From: JAHBNG01 sp039028975
GTDB taxonomy: Bacteria; Chloroflexota; Anaerolineae; Caldilineales; Caldilineaceae
Length of the DNA stretch: 64,000 nt
Assembly: GCA_039028975.1 (NCBI GenBank)
Contig: JBCCHB010000018.1
Coordinates: 62,001-126,000, forward strand
Reading direction: 5' to 3'
Shown here: one piece after another, positions 26,751 through 34,855 of the stretch
Layout: each line of letters opens with the position of its first letter
How positions within the stretch are numbered: the first letter of the stretch is position 1
Translations under genes and position numbers: made by a program
The notes under the pieces: model-generated
The model's input: the letters and a program-made list of their open reading frames with translations, nothing else
Databases searched by the model: none
What the model was told of the DNA's origin: nothing

Positions 26751-28073
26751 CTATTTGCTTTCCCAATGCTCGTCGTACATGGCTTGGACTGTTTCCACTG
26801 CAAAGTCCAACTCAGCCGCTGGGTCAGCTTCAGTGAGGACGACGGCATCGAAAGCGTCGATGATGGCCTGGCGGTCGTCCGATTCGTTGATGAAGAAGGT
26901 TGCCTGAGCGTAGTCAAGACCGGCAGCGAAGGCACCGAGATTTTCGTCAGCCAGGAGTTCGGCATCGCTAGCTGCTTCGAGTTGAGCAGGCAATTCACCG
27001 ACGATGCTCACCCAAAGGGCACCGGCTTCTGGTGTGGTGATGAACTGGAGGAACTTGGTTGCTGCTGCCAGTCGGTCTGGATCAGAGGCTCCTTTCTGGG
27101 TAATGCCGTGGGTCCAGTAAGAGCCAAAGGTTGCCTTAACGCCATTGTGTTCCGGTAGTTCCGTCACGCCAAAGTTGAGGTCAGGCGAATTCTTGGCAAT
27201 GGTCCCCAAACGGAAAGAACCATCAATGTGGAAGCAAACTTCCCCAGCCAAGAAGCCATCCGAATCATTTTCGTAGACACCCGCCACGCCTGTCTCCAAT
27301 TCAAGCTGGAATTTGAGGAACTGATTCCAAGCGGCATAGCCTGCATCGCTGGCATTCCATTGGATCGTTTGGCGGTCGTCACTCAGGGGCTGCTGACCAA
27401 ACTGAGGCAGGAGAACCTGACGGAACCAGTGGTGGGACTGGCCGCCAGGATTAGGAATAAAGCCATATACTTCGTAATTTTCCCCATCGCGAACAGTACA
27501 TTGAACAGCCTGCTCCTCTAACTCAGCCAGTGTGGTTGGTGGGCTTTCAGGGTCAAGTCCGGCTGCTTCCATAAGATCTTTGTTATAGAAAAGAGCCAGC
27601 GAGCGAACCGCTGTCGGCAACGTATAGAGTTGGCCATCAACGACGCTGGCTTGTACCATAGGACTAAATTCGTCCAACGTGGCTGGTGGGAAGTCACCCT
27701 CGGGTAGTGGGACCAAGTATTCTGCGGCAATCCAGTCTAGCTGCCAACCATAAAAGAGGGTCGCTACATCGGGACCAACGCCAGCCGGAACGCTGACCGC
27801 AATCTTGTCGCGGAAGTCAGCATAGGGAATCTCAGAGTTGTGGACCACCCGAATGCCTGGATTCTCTTCGTGGAACATATCAATTAGCTGATTCATGGCA
27901 TCAACACGAGCACCGAAATTGTACTGCCAGTACTCAATCTCAATGACCTCATCAGCCATGGTCTCACCTCCCGTTGCCGCACCATCACCACCGTCAACCG
28001 CAACTGGCGCACAGGCGCCTATGAGCAGCCCAAGTACCAACAACAGGCTTAACAATCCGAATTTCGTACGCAT
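26751..28073 (-). CDS. Sugar ABC transporter substrate-binding lipoprotein
   Basis: The protein has 440 residues. The N-terminus has a lipoprotein signal with lipobox LIGAC (Cys at about 21), a short Gly/Ala linker, and then the binding fold: IEIEYWQYNFGARVDAMNQL and AGVGPDVATLFYGWQ, typical of the extracellular solute-binding family 1. It would deliver a sugar or oligosaccharide to the MalF/MalG permeases. AAGGAG stands 7 nt before the ATG. The ligand cannot be inferred, although an amidohydrolase (possible lactonase) lies upstream in the same direction. Confidence 0.92.
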   Translation of the reverse strand: MRTKFGLLSLLLVLGLLIGACAPVAVDGGDGAATGGETMADEVIEIEYWQYNFGARVDAMNQLIDMFHEENPGIRVVHNSEIPYADFRDKIAVSVPAGVGPDVATLFYGWQLDWIAAEYLVPLPEGDFPPATLDEFSPMVQASVVDGQLYTLPTAVRSLALFYNKDLMEAAGLDPESPPTTLAELEEQAVQCTVRDGENYEVYGFIPNPGGQSHHWFRQVLLPQFGQQPLSDDRQTIQWNASDAGYAAWNQFLKFQLELETGVAGVYENDSDGFLAGEVCFHIDGSFRLGTIAKNSPDLNFGVTELPEHNGVKATFGSYWTHGITQKGASDPDRLAAATKFLQFITTPEAGALWVSIVGELPAQLEAASDAELLADENLGAFAAGLDYAQATFFINESDDRQAIIDAFDAVVLTEADPAAELDFAVETVQAMYDEHWESK

Positions 28074-28168
28074 AGATGTCTCCTTGTGTATTTAGTTAGT
28101 CCGTAAGTCTGTAAGTCTATATCTTAAGTAAGTAGTATTATTTGCCAACCTGTTACCTGCAAACCCGT

Positions 28169-29128
28169 CTACATCTCAATCTTCAACAATCTTGCTGCGT
28201 TCCCAGCGAAGATCTGCTGGATATGGTCGTCTGGAAAGTTCAAATCCAGGCAATCCCGCACTTGATCTTGTAGATAGCGGAAGGCAAAGCCCCGTGGAAA
28301 CCAGCTTGAATCCGAACCAAAGATGATGCGGCCTGGCCCAATGGTTTCGTAATACTTGCGGAAAAGGTACTTGGTAGACATATTGTCACCTGGCACCCAG
28401 CGGATCCACTGATTGCTGCCAGAGGTGTCCACGCTCACATTAGGGCAAGACCAGCAGAGCTGCAACGTCTCTCGCTCCCAAGCACAGCCAAAGTGAGGAA
28501 TCACAAAGTCAACCTCGGGAAAATATTTGGCTACATTGTGTAATTTGAGTGGATTGATGTTTTCGTGCCAGGCAATGCCCCCTGAACTCCCTTGAATCCC
28601 GAAGTGGATCAGCACGGGGATGTTTAATTCTGCACATTTTTCCCAAACAGGAAAGGCGTCAGGATGCTCAATGGGTTCTTCGATCATGGGGGCCAAGAGT
28701 TTATAGCCCCGCAGCCCCAACTCTTTGACGCCATGCTCTAGTCGTTCCACCGCATTCGGCACGAAAGGACTGTGATGAACGAATCCCACAAAGCGTTCTG
28801 GATGCCAGGAACAAATTTGGGCCAAATGCTCGTTGCCACCTCCGGTCACAAAGCCAATAGCACGAATGCCATACCTGTCAAGCTCTTGCGCCCACCGTTC
28901 GGCCTGGGCTTCATCGCCAGGATGGTCTTCGGCAGGCTCACGGTTGGGAAAGCCCCACATGCGCCGCCAATGTTCGCCATAAGGCTGACCTTTTTCACGA
29001 ATCAACTGCAGTCGTTCGGGGCTGATCTTGTCGACGTAATTTTTCATGGTGTCGCCCATATCTGTGAACCAGGGTTGGTCTGTAGGGAAATGGGCGTGGA
29101 AGTCGATAATGTCGAAGCCTTCGTACAT
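28169..29128 (-). CDS. Amidohydrolase_2-type metal-dependent hydrolase
   Basis: The protein has 319 residues, a TIM barrel of the amidohydrolase superfamily. It starts with the HxH metal site IIDFHAHFP, and has VLIHFGIQG, VIPHFGCAWE and the final Asp in IIFGSDSSWFPRG. Relatives include ACMSD, lactone hydrolases such as fuconolactonase, and decarboxylases. The position upstream of a sugar transporter favours a sugar-lactone or sugar-derived substrate. Together with the 0.7-11 kb island this would supply the missing lactonase step, but the distance weakens that idea. Confidence 0.85.
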   Translation of the reverse strand: MYEGFDIIDFHAHFPTDQPWFTDMGDTMKNYVDKISPERLQLIREKGQPYGEHWRRMWGFPNREPAEDHPGDEAQAERWAQELDRYGIRAIGFVTGGGNEHLAQICSWHPERFVGFVHHSPFVPNAVERLEHGVKELGLRGYKLLAPMIEEPIEHPDAFPVWEKCAELNIPVLIHFGIQGSSGGIAWHENINPLKLHNVAKYFPEVDFVIPHFGCAWERETLQLCWSCPNVSVDTSGSNQWIRWVPGDNMSTKYLFRKYYETIGPGRIIFGSDSSWFPRGFAFRYLQDQVRDCLDLNFPDDHIQQIFAGNAARLLKIEM

Positions 29129-29361
29129 GCTCTATTGTCCGTCCGCTAAACCTGAAGCTAAATATCTGCTGTAGAATCGCCACAAATGGATAGCCAATAA
29201 CTTATATCAACTCTGTGTGAAAACCATTGTCTGGCCTTTCTGGTGCAGCCGTGGAAAAGTGCGGTTTTCAAATCGACCGCAATATCAAAAGCGATGGTGA
29301 GAAAATGAGAGGTACTACAAATTCATTGTAATAGGTCGAAGAAAAGACGTCAAATGGCGAG

Positions 29362-29841
29362 TTACCACAACTTCATCGCTTGCCGCAATGCGCCCAGTTC
29401 CCCAATGTGATAGGCGTTATGGCTGCCCACAATCAGAACCTCGCGCAGGATGGTATGACCTTCGGCTGCATGAGGGAGCTGAGCATGAAGATCATTGGCG
29501 GGATCATTGATAATATCTACTAGCGCTTGTCTATCAACCAGGAATTGATCGACGGCCTGCTGCCAGCCAGCTTCGTCGGTCACCGCATCGCGGGCAGGCC
29601 AGAGATCATCAGGGAACTTCAGTTCAACATAGTCAACGCCGTGGATATAGCGGAGAATGTCGATTTGACAGATGCGGATATGCTCGATCAAATGCCAGAA
29701 GGTGTACTCGGCATTGGGGATGCGGGTGTTGATCTGGTCAATGGGGAAGTTGGCTATGGCTTCTTCGAAATGCATGTGAGCCTGCATCACGGTTAGCATA
29801 TTGGTCAGTTGTTGTCGGAGTTCTGGATCTGTGTTGGTCAT
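29362..29841 (-). CDS. DinB-family four-helix protein
   Basis: The protein has 159 residues. It shows the typical histidines of the DinB/YfiT metal-binding bundle: WHLIEHIRICQ in the first half and VLIVGSHNAYHIGEL near the end. The family includes thiol-dependent transferases and bacillithiol- or mycothiol-linked enzymes, but many members are uncharacterised. No strong ribosome binding site is seen. The 233-bp region upstream of the next gene has no feature that could be supported. Confidence 0.83.
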   Translation of the reverse strand: MTNTDPELRQQLTNMLTVMQAHMHFEEAIANFPIDQINTRIPNAEYTFWHLIEHIRICQIDILRYIHGVDYVELKFPDDLWPARDAVTDEAGWQQAVDQFLVDRQALVDIINDPANDLHAQLPHAAEGHTILREVLIVGSHNAYHIGELGALRQAMKLW

Positions 29842-29953
29842 GAGAGTTTGGTGGTCAGAGTGTGCATATGAAATGCTTCAGTGATTCGTGGTGGGTGTCC
29901 TAGTCGGGAACTCTGTGCGATAATGGATACATTCGTCCCGACAAAAAATATAC

Positions 29954-30532
29954 TTACATACGTGCCGCTTTCGCCTGACCCACAATATCGGCAATTTGCC
30001 CCAAATGCGCGTCGTCATGAAACAATCCAGCAATAAAACGCCCGACTGCATTCATTTCCGGTGCGGAAGGGTACGGTTTATAGCGGTTGTCTAGATGGGG
30101 TATTGCTGGCCACATGTCAAGGCTCGCCAACCTCATACGGCGGCTCTCTTCTAGCCGTTCGCGGCATTGGGCAATGGTTCTCACCTTTTGCCACGGGGTC
30201 TCGTAGCGAGAGCGTCCATGATTCTCGACGCCGCGAGCCAACTCTGCGGCCAACGCTGCTGCCTCTTCTGACGAAGCCGTGACGTGAACCACCACATGGC
30301 CCAATGTCCACGCTAGGTTAACGATAGCAGGATCATCCGAGTCGGCAAAGGTGTCTTTGGCTTCTGGATCTTCTGGCACAAAGACCACATCGGCGTCAGT
30401 ACAGTTCGCGATCAGATCGAGCATGGTGTCGATCATCTCATCCGTCAGCGCAGCAAGATCGGTCGTGGTCAATTGGGCAGTGACCTCCTCTAGGGTGCTT
30501 TCTCCATTGCGAATGGCGACAAAATTAAGCAT
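29954..30532 (-). CDS. DinB-superfamily protein, second copy
   Basis: The protein has 192 residues. The WTLGHVVVHVTAS and FHDDAHLGQIADIV segments place His residues as in DinB bundles. It is not close in sequence to the neighbour at 29362, so these are two different subfamilies side by side. The start lies 9 bp after the pentapeptide-repeat gene stop, suggesting one transcript from 32177 down to here. Confidence 0.75.
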   Translation of the reverse strand: MLNFVAIRNGESTLEEVTAQLTTTDLAALTDEMIDTMLDLIANCTDADVVFVPEDPEAKDTFADSDDPAIVNLAWTLGHVVVHVTASSEEAAALAAELARGVENHGRSRYETPWQKVRTIAQCRERLEESRRMRLASLDMWPAIPHLDNRYKPYPSAPEMNAVGRFIAGLFHDDAHLGQIADIVGQAKAARM

Positions 30533-30541
30533 AGAGATTCT

Positions 30542-31147
30542 TTAGTCCTTTACTATAATATCCAAACTATCTAACAGCGAAATCGCTTCCGGCATGGAAA
30601 ACTTGGTCTTCGTTAGCGTATTCTGATGGACGTCAATTGCATAGTTGATGGCATCTTCAAAATTGGTTTTAGCCAGGTTGGTCTGGGTGAAGCGAGCAGA
30701 GAGGAAGTTGGTCTCGGTGCAATCGGCTTCGCTCAAATCGGCTTCGGCAAAATCCGCATTTTCTGCCTCGCACTTCTTTAACAGGCTCTTTTTGAGCGGT
30801 ATGCCCATGAAGGACGAGTGGCTAATGGCACACTCTGTGAAGTTGAGCGGTTCGGCTAAGCCAATTCTGGACCAATCGGCCACGGTCCAATCAACCCCGA
30901 TAGCCTGGCACTTTTGAAATTGAACGTTGATAAAGATACTGTCGGTCACCTTCATCAACCGTAGATCACATTCTTGAAAGATACACTCGTCAAATTTACA
31001 GGCATAGAAAGTGGCCTCACTAAAGGTACAGTTGACAAAAACACAGTCATAAAATTCTCGACCGCGGAACTCGGCTTCTGCACACTTCAACTCTGTGAAG
31101 CGCTCTTCAGCATACTCTAGTTCTGGAAAATGAGATTGATTATTCAT
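30542..31147 (-). CDS. Pentapeptide-repeat protein
   Basis: The protein has 201 residues. Many five-residue units with central Leu/Phe are visible, such as CTFSEATFYACKFDECIF and ADFAEADLSEADCTETNFL, enough to form a right-handed quadrilateral helix. Qnr-type members protect DNA gyrase, but most such proteins have no known role and this one lacks an obvious Qnr signature. The ATG at 31147 overlaps the last bases of the oxidoreductase gene (ATGAATAA), so translation is probably coupled; an upstream start at 31174 is less likely. Confidence 0.87.
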   Translation of the reverse strand: MNNQSHFPELEYAEERFTELKCAEAEFRGREFYDCVFVNCTFSEATFYACKFDECIFQECDLRLMKVTDSIFINVQFQKCQAIGVDWTVADWSRIGLAEPLNFTECAISHSSFMGIPLKKSLLKKCEAENADFAEADLSEADCTETNFLSARFTQTNLAKTNFEDAINYAIDVHQNTLTKTKFSMPEAISLLDSLDIIVKD

Positions 31148-32177
31148 GATTGACAGAGATGGATCTCCCTTCACGAGCGGAGCGCATGGCTGCCTCTAAC
31201 ACACCAATGACCCGGCGGGCTTCGTGGAGTTTCACAGCGCTCTCCGCACCATTTTGTAATACGTCGACGATATTCTCGTAGTAGCTGCGCCAGCGCCCCT
31301 GAATTGTTGGAATCGTAATCTGGTGTTTCCCATCGAATAGTTGACCAAAATTAGCTTCATCTTCAACTGTGGCTGCGTCAATGTCACCTGCACGAGCTGC
31401 ATCATCTTGAGGATCCAGACCGTGCTTGGCAAAAGTTGCCTTGTCACCAAAGAGGTGAAAGCGCGGCTTACCGATGGCAGCCATGCTACCCAAGTCAATG
31501 ACACCGGTTGCCCCATCCACAAAGTTGACCACAATCAAGGCATGGCTCTCTACATCTAAGTTTGGGAAATCATAATGCTTCTTGCAAAAGACCGATTGCA
31601 CATCTTGAGGAAAGAGGAGGAGCAGTTGATCAAGCAGATGGGCACCCAAATCATAGAAGCGCCCGCCACCCATTTGCGCCTCCGCCCGCCAGCCAGTAGG
31701 CGAATCCCAGCGCTGCCAAGCCATTTCGATCCAGCGCACAGTCCCCAACTGCCCCTCATTAAGCAGACGACGAACCGTCAAAAAGTCTCCGTCCCAACGC
31801 CGATTTTGGAAGACGCTTAATAGCTTTCCCGAAAGCTCAGCTGCACCTATCATCTCATCACATTCGGCCAAACTGAGGCACATGACCTTCTCTGTAATCA
31901 CGTTTTTGCCCGCGTTCAGCGCAGCCACGGCCATCGGAGCATGGGTGGAGTTGGGCGTAGAGAGGACCACCAAATCAACCTCGGGGTCGACCAAGACAGC
32001 CTCAAGCCCCAGGTAGGATTTGCACTTGTAGGTGGACTCGATTTCGTGCTGTTTTTCCGGGCTATTCGTGGCGATGCCGTGCAGCGCAAGTCCGCTAGTA
32101 GAAGCGGTGATAGGCGCGTGGTAGAATCGAGTCGCTTTCCCATAGCCAACGACGACTGTTCTGAGTGGTTGCGTCAT
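31140..32177 (-). CDS. Gfo/Idh/MocA-family oxidoreductase
   Basis: The protein has 345 residues. The Rossmann start RTVVVGYGKATRFYHAP, the VLSTPNSTHAPMAVAAL helix and the EKVMCLSLAECDEM motif (the Lys of the family's EKP) are all present. A second-domain stretch FYDLGAHLLDQLL gives the substrate-side Asp and His. Members oxidise sugars, inositols or sugar amines with NAD(P). It is followed directly by a pentapeptide-repeat gene, an unusual pairing. The upstream region is filled by two repeats. Confidence 0.88.
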   Translation of the reverse strand: MTQPLRTVVVGYGKATRFYHAPITASTSGLALHGIATNSPEKQHEIESTYKCKSYLGLEAVLVDPEVDLVVLSTPNSTHAPMAVAALNAGKNVITEKVMCLSLAECDEMIGAAELSGKLLSVFQNRRWDGDFLTVRRLLNEGQLGTVRWIEMAWQRWDSPTGWRAEAQMGGGRFYDLGAHLLDQLLLLFPQDVQSVFCKKHYDFPNLDVESHALIVVNFVDGATGVIDLGSMAAIGKPRFHLFGDKATFAKHGLDPQDDAARAGDIDAATVEDEANFGQLFDGKHQITIPTIQGRWRSYYENIVDVLQNGAESAVKLHEARRVIGVLEAAMRSAREGRSISVNHE

Positions 32178-32214
32178 AAAATATCCTTCGGTGTGGTCGA
32201 TAGCTTATATAAAC

Positions 32215-32292
32215 GGCCAGAAAAGTACTCTCCTCTCTTCTCGAGATTTTCCGGGATGAGTTGGAGAAGAGTCGGGTCAAGACTTTTCTGGC
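32215..32292 (+). repeat. Dispersed 78-bp inverted-repeat element, family R3, copy B
   Basis: It begins GGCCAGAAAAGT and ends CAAGACTTTTCTGGC, with the same length and orientation as copy A. Only 12 bp separate its right end from the R1 copy at 32304. Confidence 0.87.
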
Positions 32293-32303
32293 GAAGTATA
32301 CCT

Positions 32304-32388
32304 TTAGGAACGGGAATTAAATAACTTGAGCACTTGACGGGGCTACGCCCGATTGAAACGCGCAAGTTATTTGCAACTCATTCTTTAG
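32304..32388 (+). repeat. Dispersed hairpin repeat, family R1, copy 2
   Basis: The element reads TTAGGAACGGGAATTAAATA at the left and ends GCAACTCATTCTTTAG. The loop has a short GGGGCTACGCCCG stem. It lies back to back with R3 copy B in the divergent region between the oxidoreductase and the secreted dehydrogenase. Confidence 0.87.
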
Positions 32389-32491
32389 CAATGATAATGA
32401 GCTTTCAACTTCCGCGCAAGTAGGCAAGGATTGAAAATATGTTAGAATGGAGTGGCATAGACTCAACACCTGCACATCAACGAAAATATCG

Positions 32492-34660
32492 ATGAATACC
32501 TTGGAACGGCTCAGGCAATATTGGCAGTGGATCATAACGCTTATTTGTGGTTTGGCCATGTGGACAGCTCTACCCTCCTTAACTGCCACATATTTTGTAG
32601 TGGCTGATGCACGTTATCAATCCGATGAAGCCGTTAGGCTACCACAAGGATTTGTATTAGAGACCTTAACCACCGGCTTAATTACGCCTATTGATATGGC
32701 GATTCTGCCTTCAGGGGATCTGCTCATCGCCCAAAAGGGCCAAGGCGAGTACGAGAATAGCACTGCAACTATCTACTTGTTGCATGAGCCAGATGGTATT
32801 GCTTCTTTGGAAACCTTAATGACGCTCGACCTCAATGCCCAGGGCGACTCAGGGATTTTGAGCGTTGTGCTCGATCCAGCCTTCGACCAAAATCACACCT
32901 TCTATGTTTGGCATAGTACACCTGGGACAGCCGAGCCGTTTGGCATTGGTGGCACGTCGAAAAATCGCCTCTCTCGCTTTACCCTGGATATCGTAACTAG
33001 AGAGGTTGATAGGGCGGCTGATACCATTCTACTGGACAACATTCCACGCGGCTTCTACCATGGCGGTGGCGGCTTGGTTTTTGATAGCCAGGGATATCTC
33101 TACCTAACCGTTGGTGACGCCTGGGACTATCGTTGGGGAGGACACGTATCCCAAAATCTCAGTTCACCATTGGGAAAACTCTTGCGCATTCGGCCAACAA
33201 ACACTGGATACCAAGTGCCAGACGGCAACCCCTTCGTTGATATAACTGGTGCCATCCCCGAAATCTATGCTCTTGGGCTGCGAAATCCCTTCCGCATGAC
33301 GCATCGCTCAACCGACGATGCGATTTTCATCGGGGATGTCGGTGGAGATGTTTGGGAAGAGCTGAACGTGTTGCGGCAGGGTGCCAATTATGGATGGCCC
33401 CTTCGTGAAGGCCCTTGCCTAAGGTCCCAACGCTACCCCTGCACCAATAACTCAGAGGGCTTTGATGAGCCAATTTTCTATTATGAGCACCCAGTGGGTG
33501 TAGGCTGTTGCCAAGGGGGAGCCATTGCGGGCATGGCTTTCTACGAAGGCACCCGTTTCCCAACCGAATATCATAACCGGCTCTTTATTGCCGATTACAA
33601 TCATCAATTTATCGCCTCCATAGATCCAGGCGAGAGCAGTGAGTACCAAGGACCTCATTTTGCCGAAAACATTGGTGCGTTGACAGATCTAGAGTACTTT
33701 GATGAGAGCCTCTATCTACTGGATATCATCCAGGGCTCAGTGAGCCGCCTGAGCTACCTGGGCGAAGAGAGTCCGCCTGTAGCTCATCTAAGGATTGATA
33801 CAGAGTTGGGGGCTGCTCCATTGACGATTCAGCTGGACGGATCGGCCTCTTATAGTCCTCAAGAATTGCCTTTGTTCTATGAATGGACTTTAGGTGATGG
33901 AGCATCGATTGCCACAACATCACCATTGCTGACCCATACTTTCGAGGCAGATAATACCTATCAAGTGAAATTGACTGCGGTAGATAGCATGATGCGACGT
34001 TCTCCAGCGTCAACCGTCCCCGTCTCTGTTTATTCACGAGAGATTCCAACAATCTCGGTTGCTCACCAGAATGAATTAGGCCGCATCCAGTTTCGTGGTG
34101 GAGATCGATTTACCTTTTTCCCCGTACGGACAATCGGACAAACCGATCTGAATCCAGAACGACCCTTCACGTGGGATCTGGCCCTACACCACAACCAACA
34201 TGTTCATCCTCTCCTTGTGAGGCAGAATAGCATCAGCCACACCCTAACCATTCCTCAAGTCAACCATGGTGGATTGAACATTTGGTATGAAATCGGTTTA
34301 ACCATGCACACGGTAGATGGTCAATCTATTTCTACGAAAGCCGAACTACCTCCCCAACTGACCGAAGTGTGGATTGAGACGGAGCCACCTCTTTCTGGCA
34401 CGCTGAAGATAGATGGTCATCCCTATACATTTCCTTCCGCGTTCGATGCGATTGTCAATATCACCTACACGGTCGAAATGCCCTATACCATCCATGACGG
34501 CACTACAACGTATCGATTTGTAGAATGGGCAACGGTGGAGAACCCGACTCTTGTTGAAACGATAGGAACCCGAAAAATTATACCAACAAGCCAAGAGGAA
34601 AGGTTTGTTGCCATCTATGTAAACCGACAAAAAGCTACCTATCTACCCATGTTCCGATAG
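32492..34660 (+). CDS. Secreted glucose/sorbosone dehydrogenase-like (PQQ-type) protein with PKD domain
   Basis: The protein has 722 residues from the ATG at 32492. A signal peptide or anchor (WQWIITLICGLAMWTALPSL) is followed by a six-bladed propeller: LPQGFVLETLTTGLITP, GLVFDSQGYLYLTVGD, AEIYALGLRNPFR-like EIYALGLRNPFRMT and DVGGDVWEELNVL. These are typical of soluble quinoprotein aldose dehydrogenases. A PKD/Ig-like module follows near residues 415-500 (LDGSASYSP, YEWTLGDG), then a beta-rich region. The C-terminus YLPMFR resembles the short YLP-type tails common on exported Chloroflexota proteins. The frame is open to 32447, but the later start gives the better signal peptide. Confidence 0.83.
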   Translation: MNTLERLRQYWQWIITLICGLAMWTALPSLTATYFVVADARYQSDEAVRLPQGFVLETLTTGLITPIDMAILPSGDLLIAQKGQGEYENSTATIYLLHEPDGIASLETLMTLDLNAQGDSGILSVVLDPAFDQNHTFYVWHSTPGTAEPFGIGGTSKNRLSRFTLDIVTREVDRAADTILLDNIPRGFYHGGGGLVFDSQGYLYLTVGDAWDYRWGGHVSQNLSSPLGKLLRIRPTNTGYQVPDGNPFVDITGAIPEIYALGLRNPFRMTHRSTDDAIFIGDVGGDVWEELNVLRQGANYGWPLREGPCLRSQRYPCTNNSEGFDEPIFYYEHPVGVGCCQGGAIAGMAFYEGTRFPTEYHNRLFIADYNHQFIASIDPGESSEYQGPHFAENIGALTDLEYFDESLYLLDIIQGSVSRLSYLGEESPPVAHLRIDTELGAAPLTIQLDGSASYSPQELPLFYEWTLGDGASIATTSPLLTHTFEADNTYQVKLTAVDSMMRRSPASTVPVSVYSREIPTISVAHQNELGRIQFRGGDRFTFFPVRTIGQTDLNPERPFTWDLALHHNQHVHPLLVRQNSISHTLTIPQVNHGGLNIWYEIGLTMHTVDGQSISTKAELPPQLTEVWIETEPPLSGTLKIDGHPYTFPSAFDAIVNITYTVEMPYTIHDGTTTYRFVEWATVENPTLVETIGTRKIIPTSQEERFVAIYVNRQKATYLPMFR

Positions 34661-34665
34661 TCGTT

Positions 34666-34733
34666 CACTTCCCCCACGTAGGCTGAGCCTGTCGAAGCTG
34701 AACCACCTTCGACAGGCTCAGGGGGCGTGAATG
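34666..34733. repeat. Inverted repeat with CTTCGACAGGCTCAG arms
   Basis: Perfect 15-bp arms CTGAGCCTGTCGAAG (34683-34697) and their complement (34707-34721) are flanked by matching TTCAC/CCCCC and GGGGG/GTGAA edges. This CTTCGACAGGCTCAG palindrome is widespread in environmental bacteria as a REP-like repeat. It follows the dehydrogenase stop and may also act as an mRNA 3' hairpin. A further repeated TGTTCCGATAG lies on both sides. Confidence 0.8.
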
Positions 34734-34798
34734 GTTACCTGTTCCGATAGGGGGCTATTCCCCTATTTCAAGCCGTAATTTTCTCCCCCATCTTTCTA

Positions 34799-34807
34799 TG
34801 ATATACT
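34799..34807 (+). promoter_or_regulatory. Extended -10 promoter (TGATATACT)
   Basis: TGA precedes TATACT, 49 bp before the regulator ATG, giving a leader of about 40 nt. No clear -35 is visible. The same TGA-TATACT sequence is found before the lipid operon. Confidence 0.5.
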
Positions 34808-34855
34808 TGTATTCCTTGTAGCCTAAACCTGGACCCATCGGCGGATCTTCTTCAC

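Noticed and set aside
28100..28140. GTAAGTC repeats upstream of the binding-protein gene as an operator
   Set aside because: Only two or three imperfect units, probably low-complexity sequence related to the nearby tandem array.
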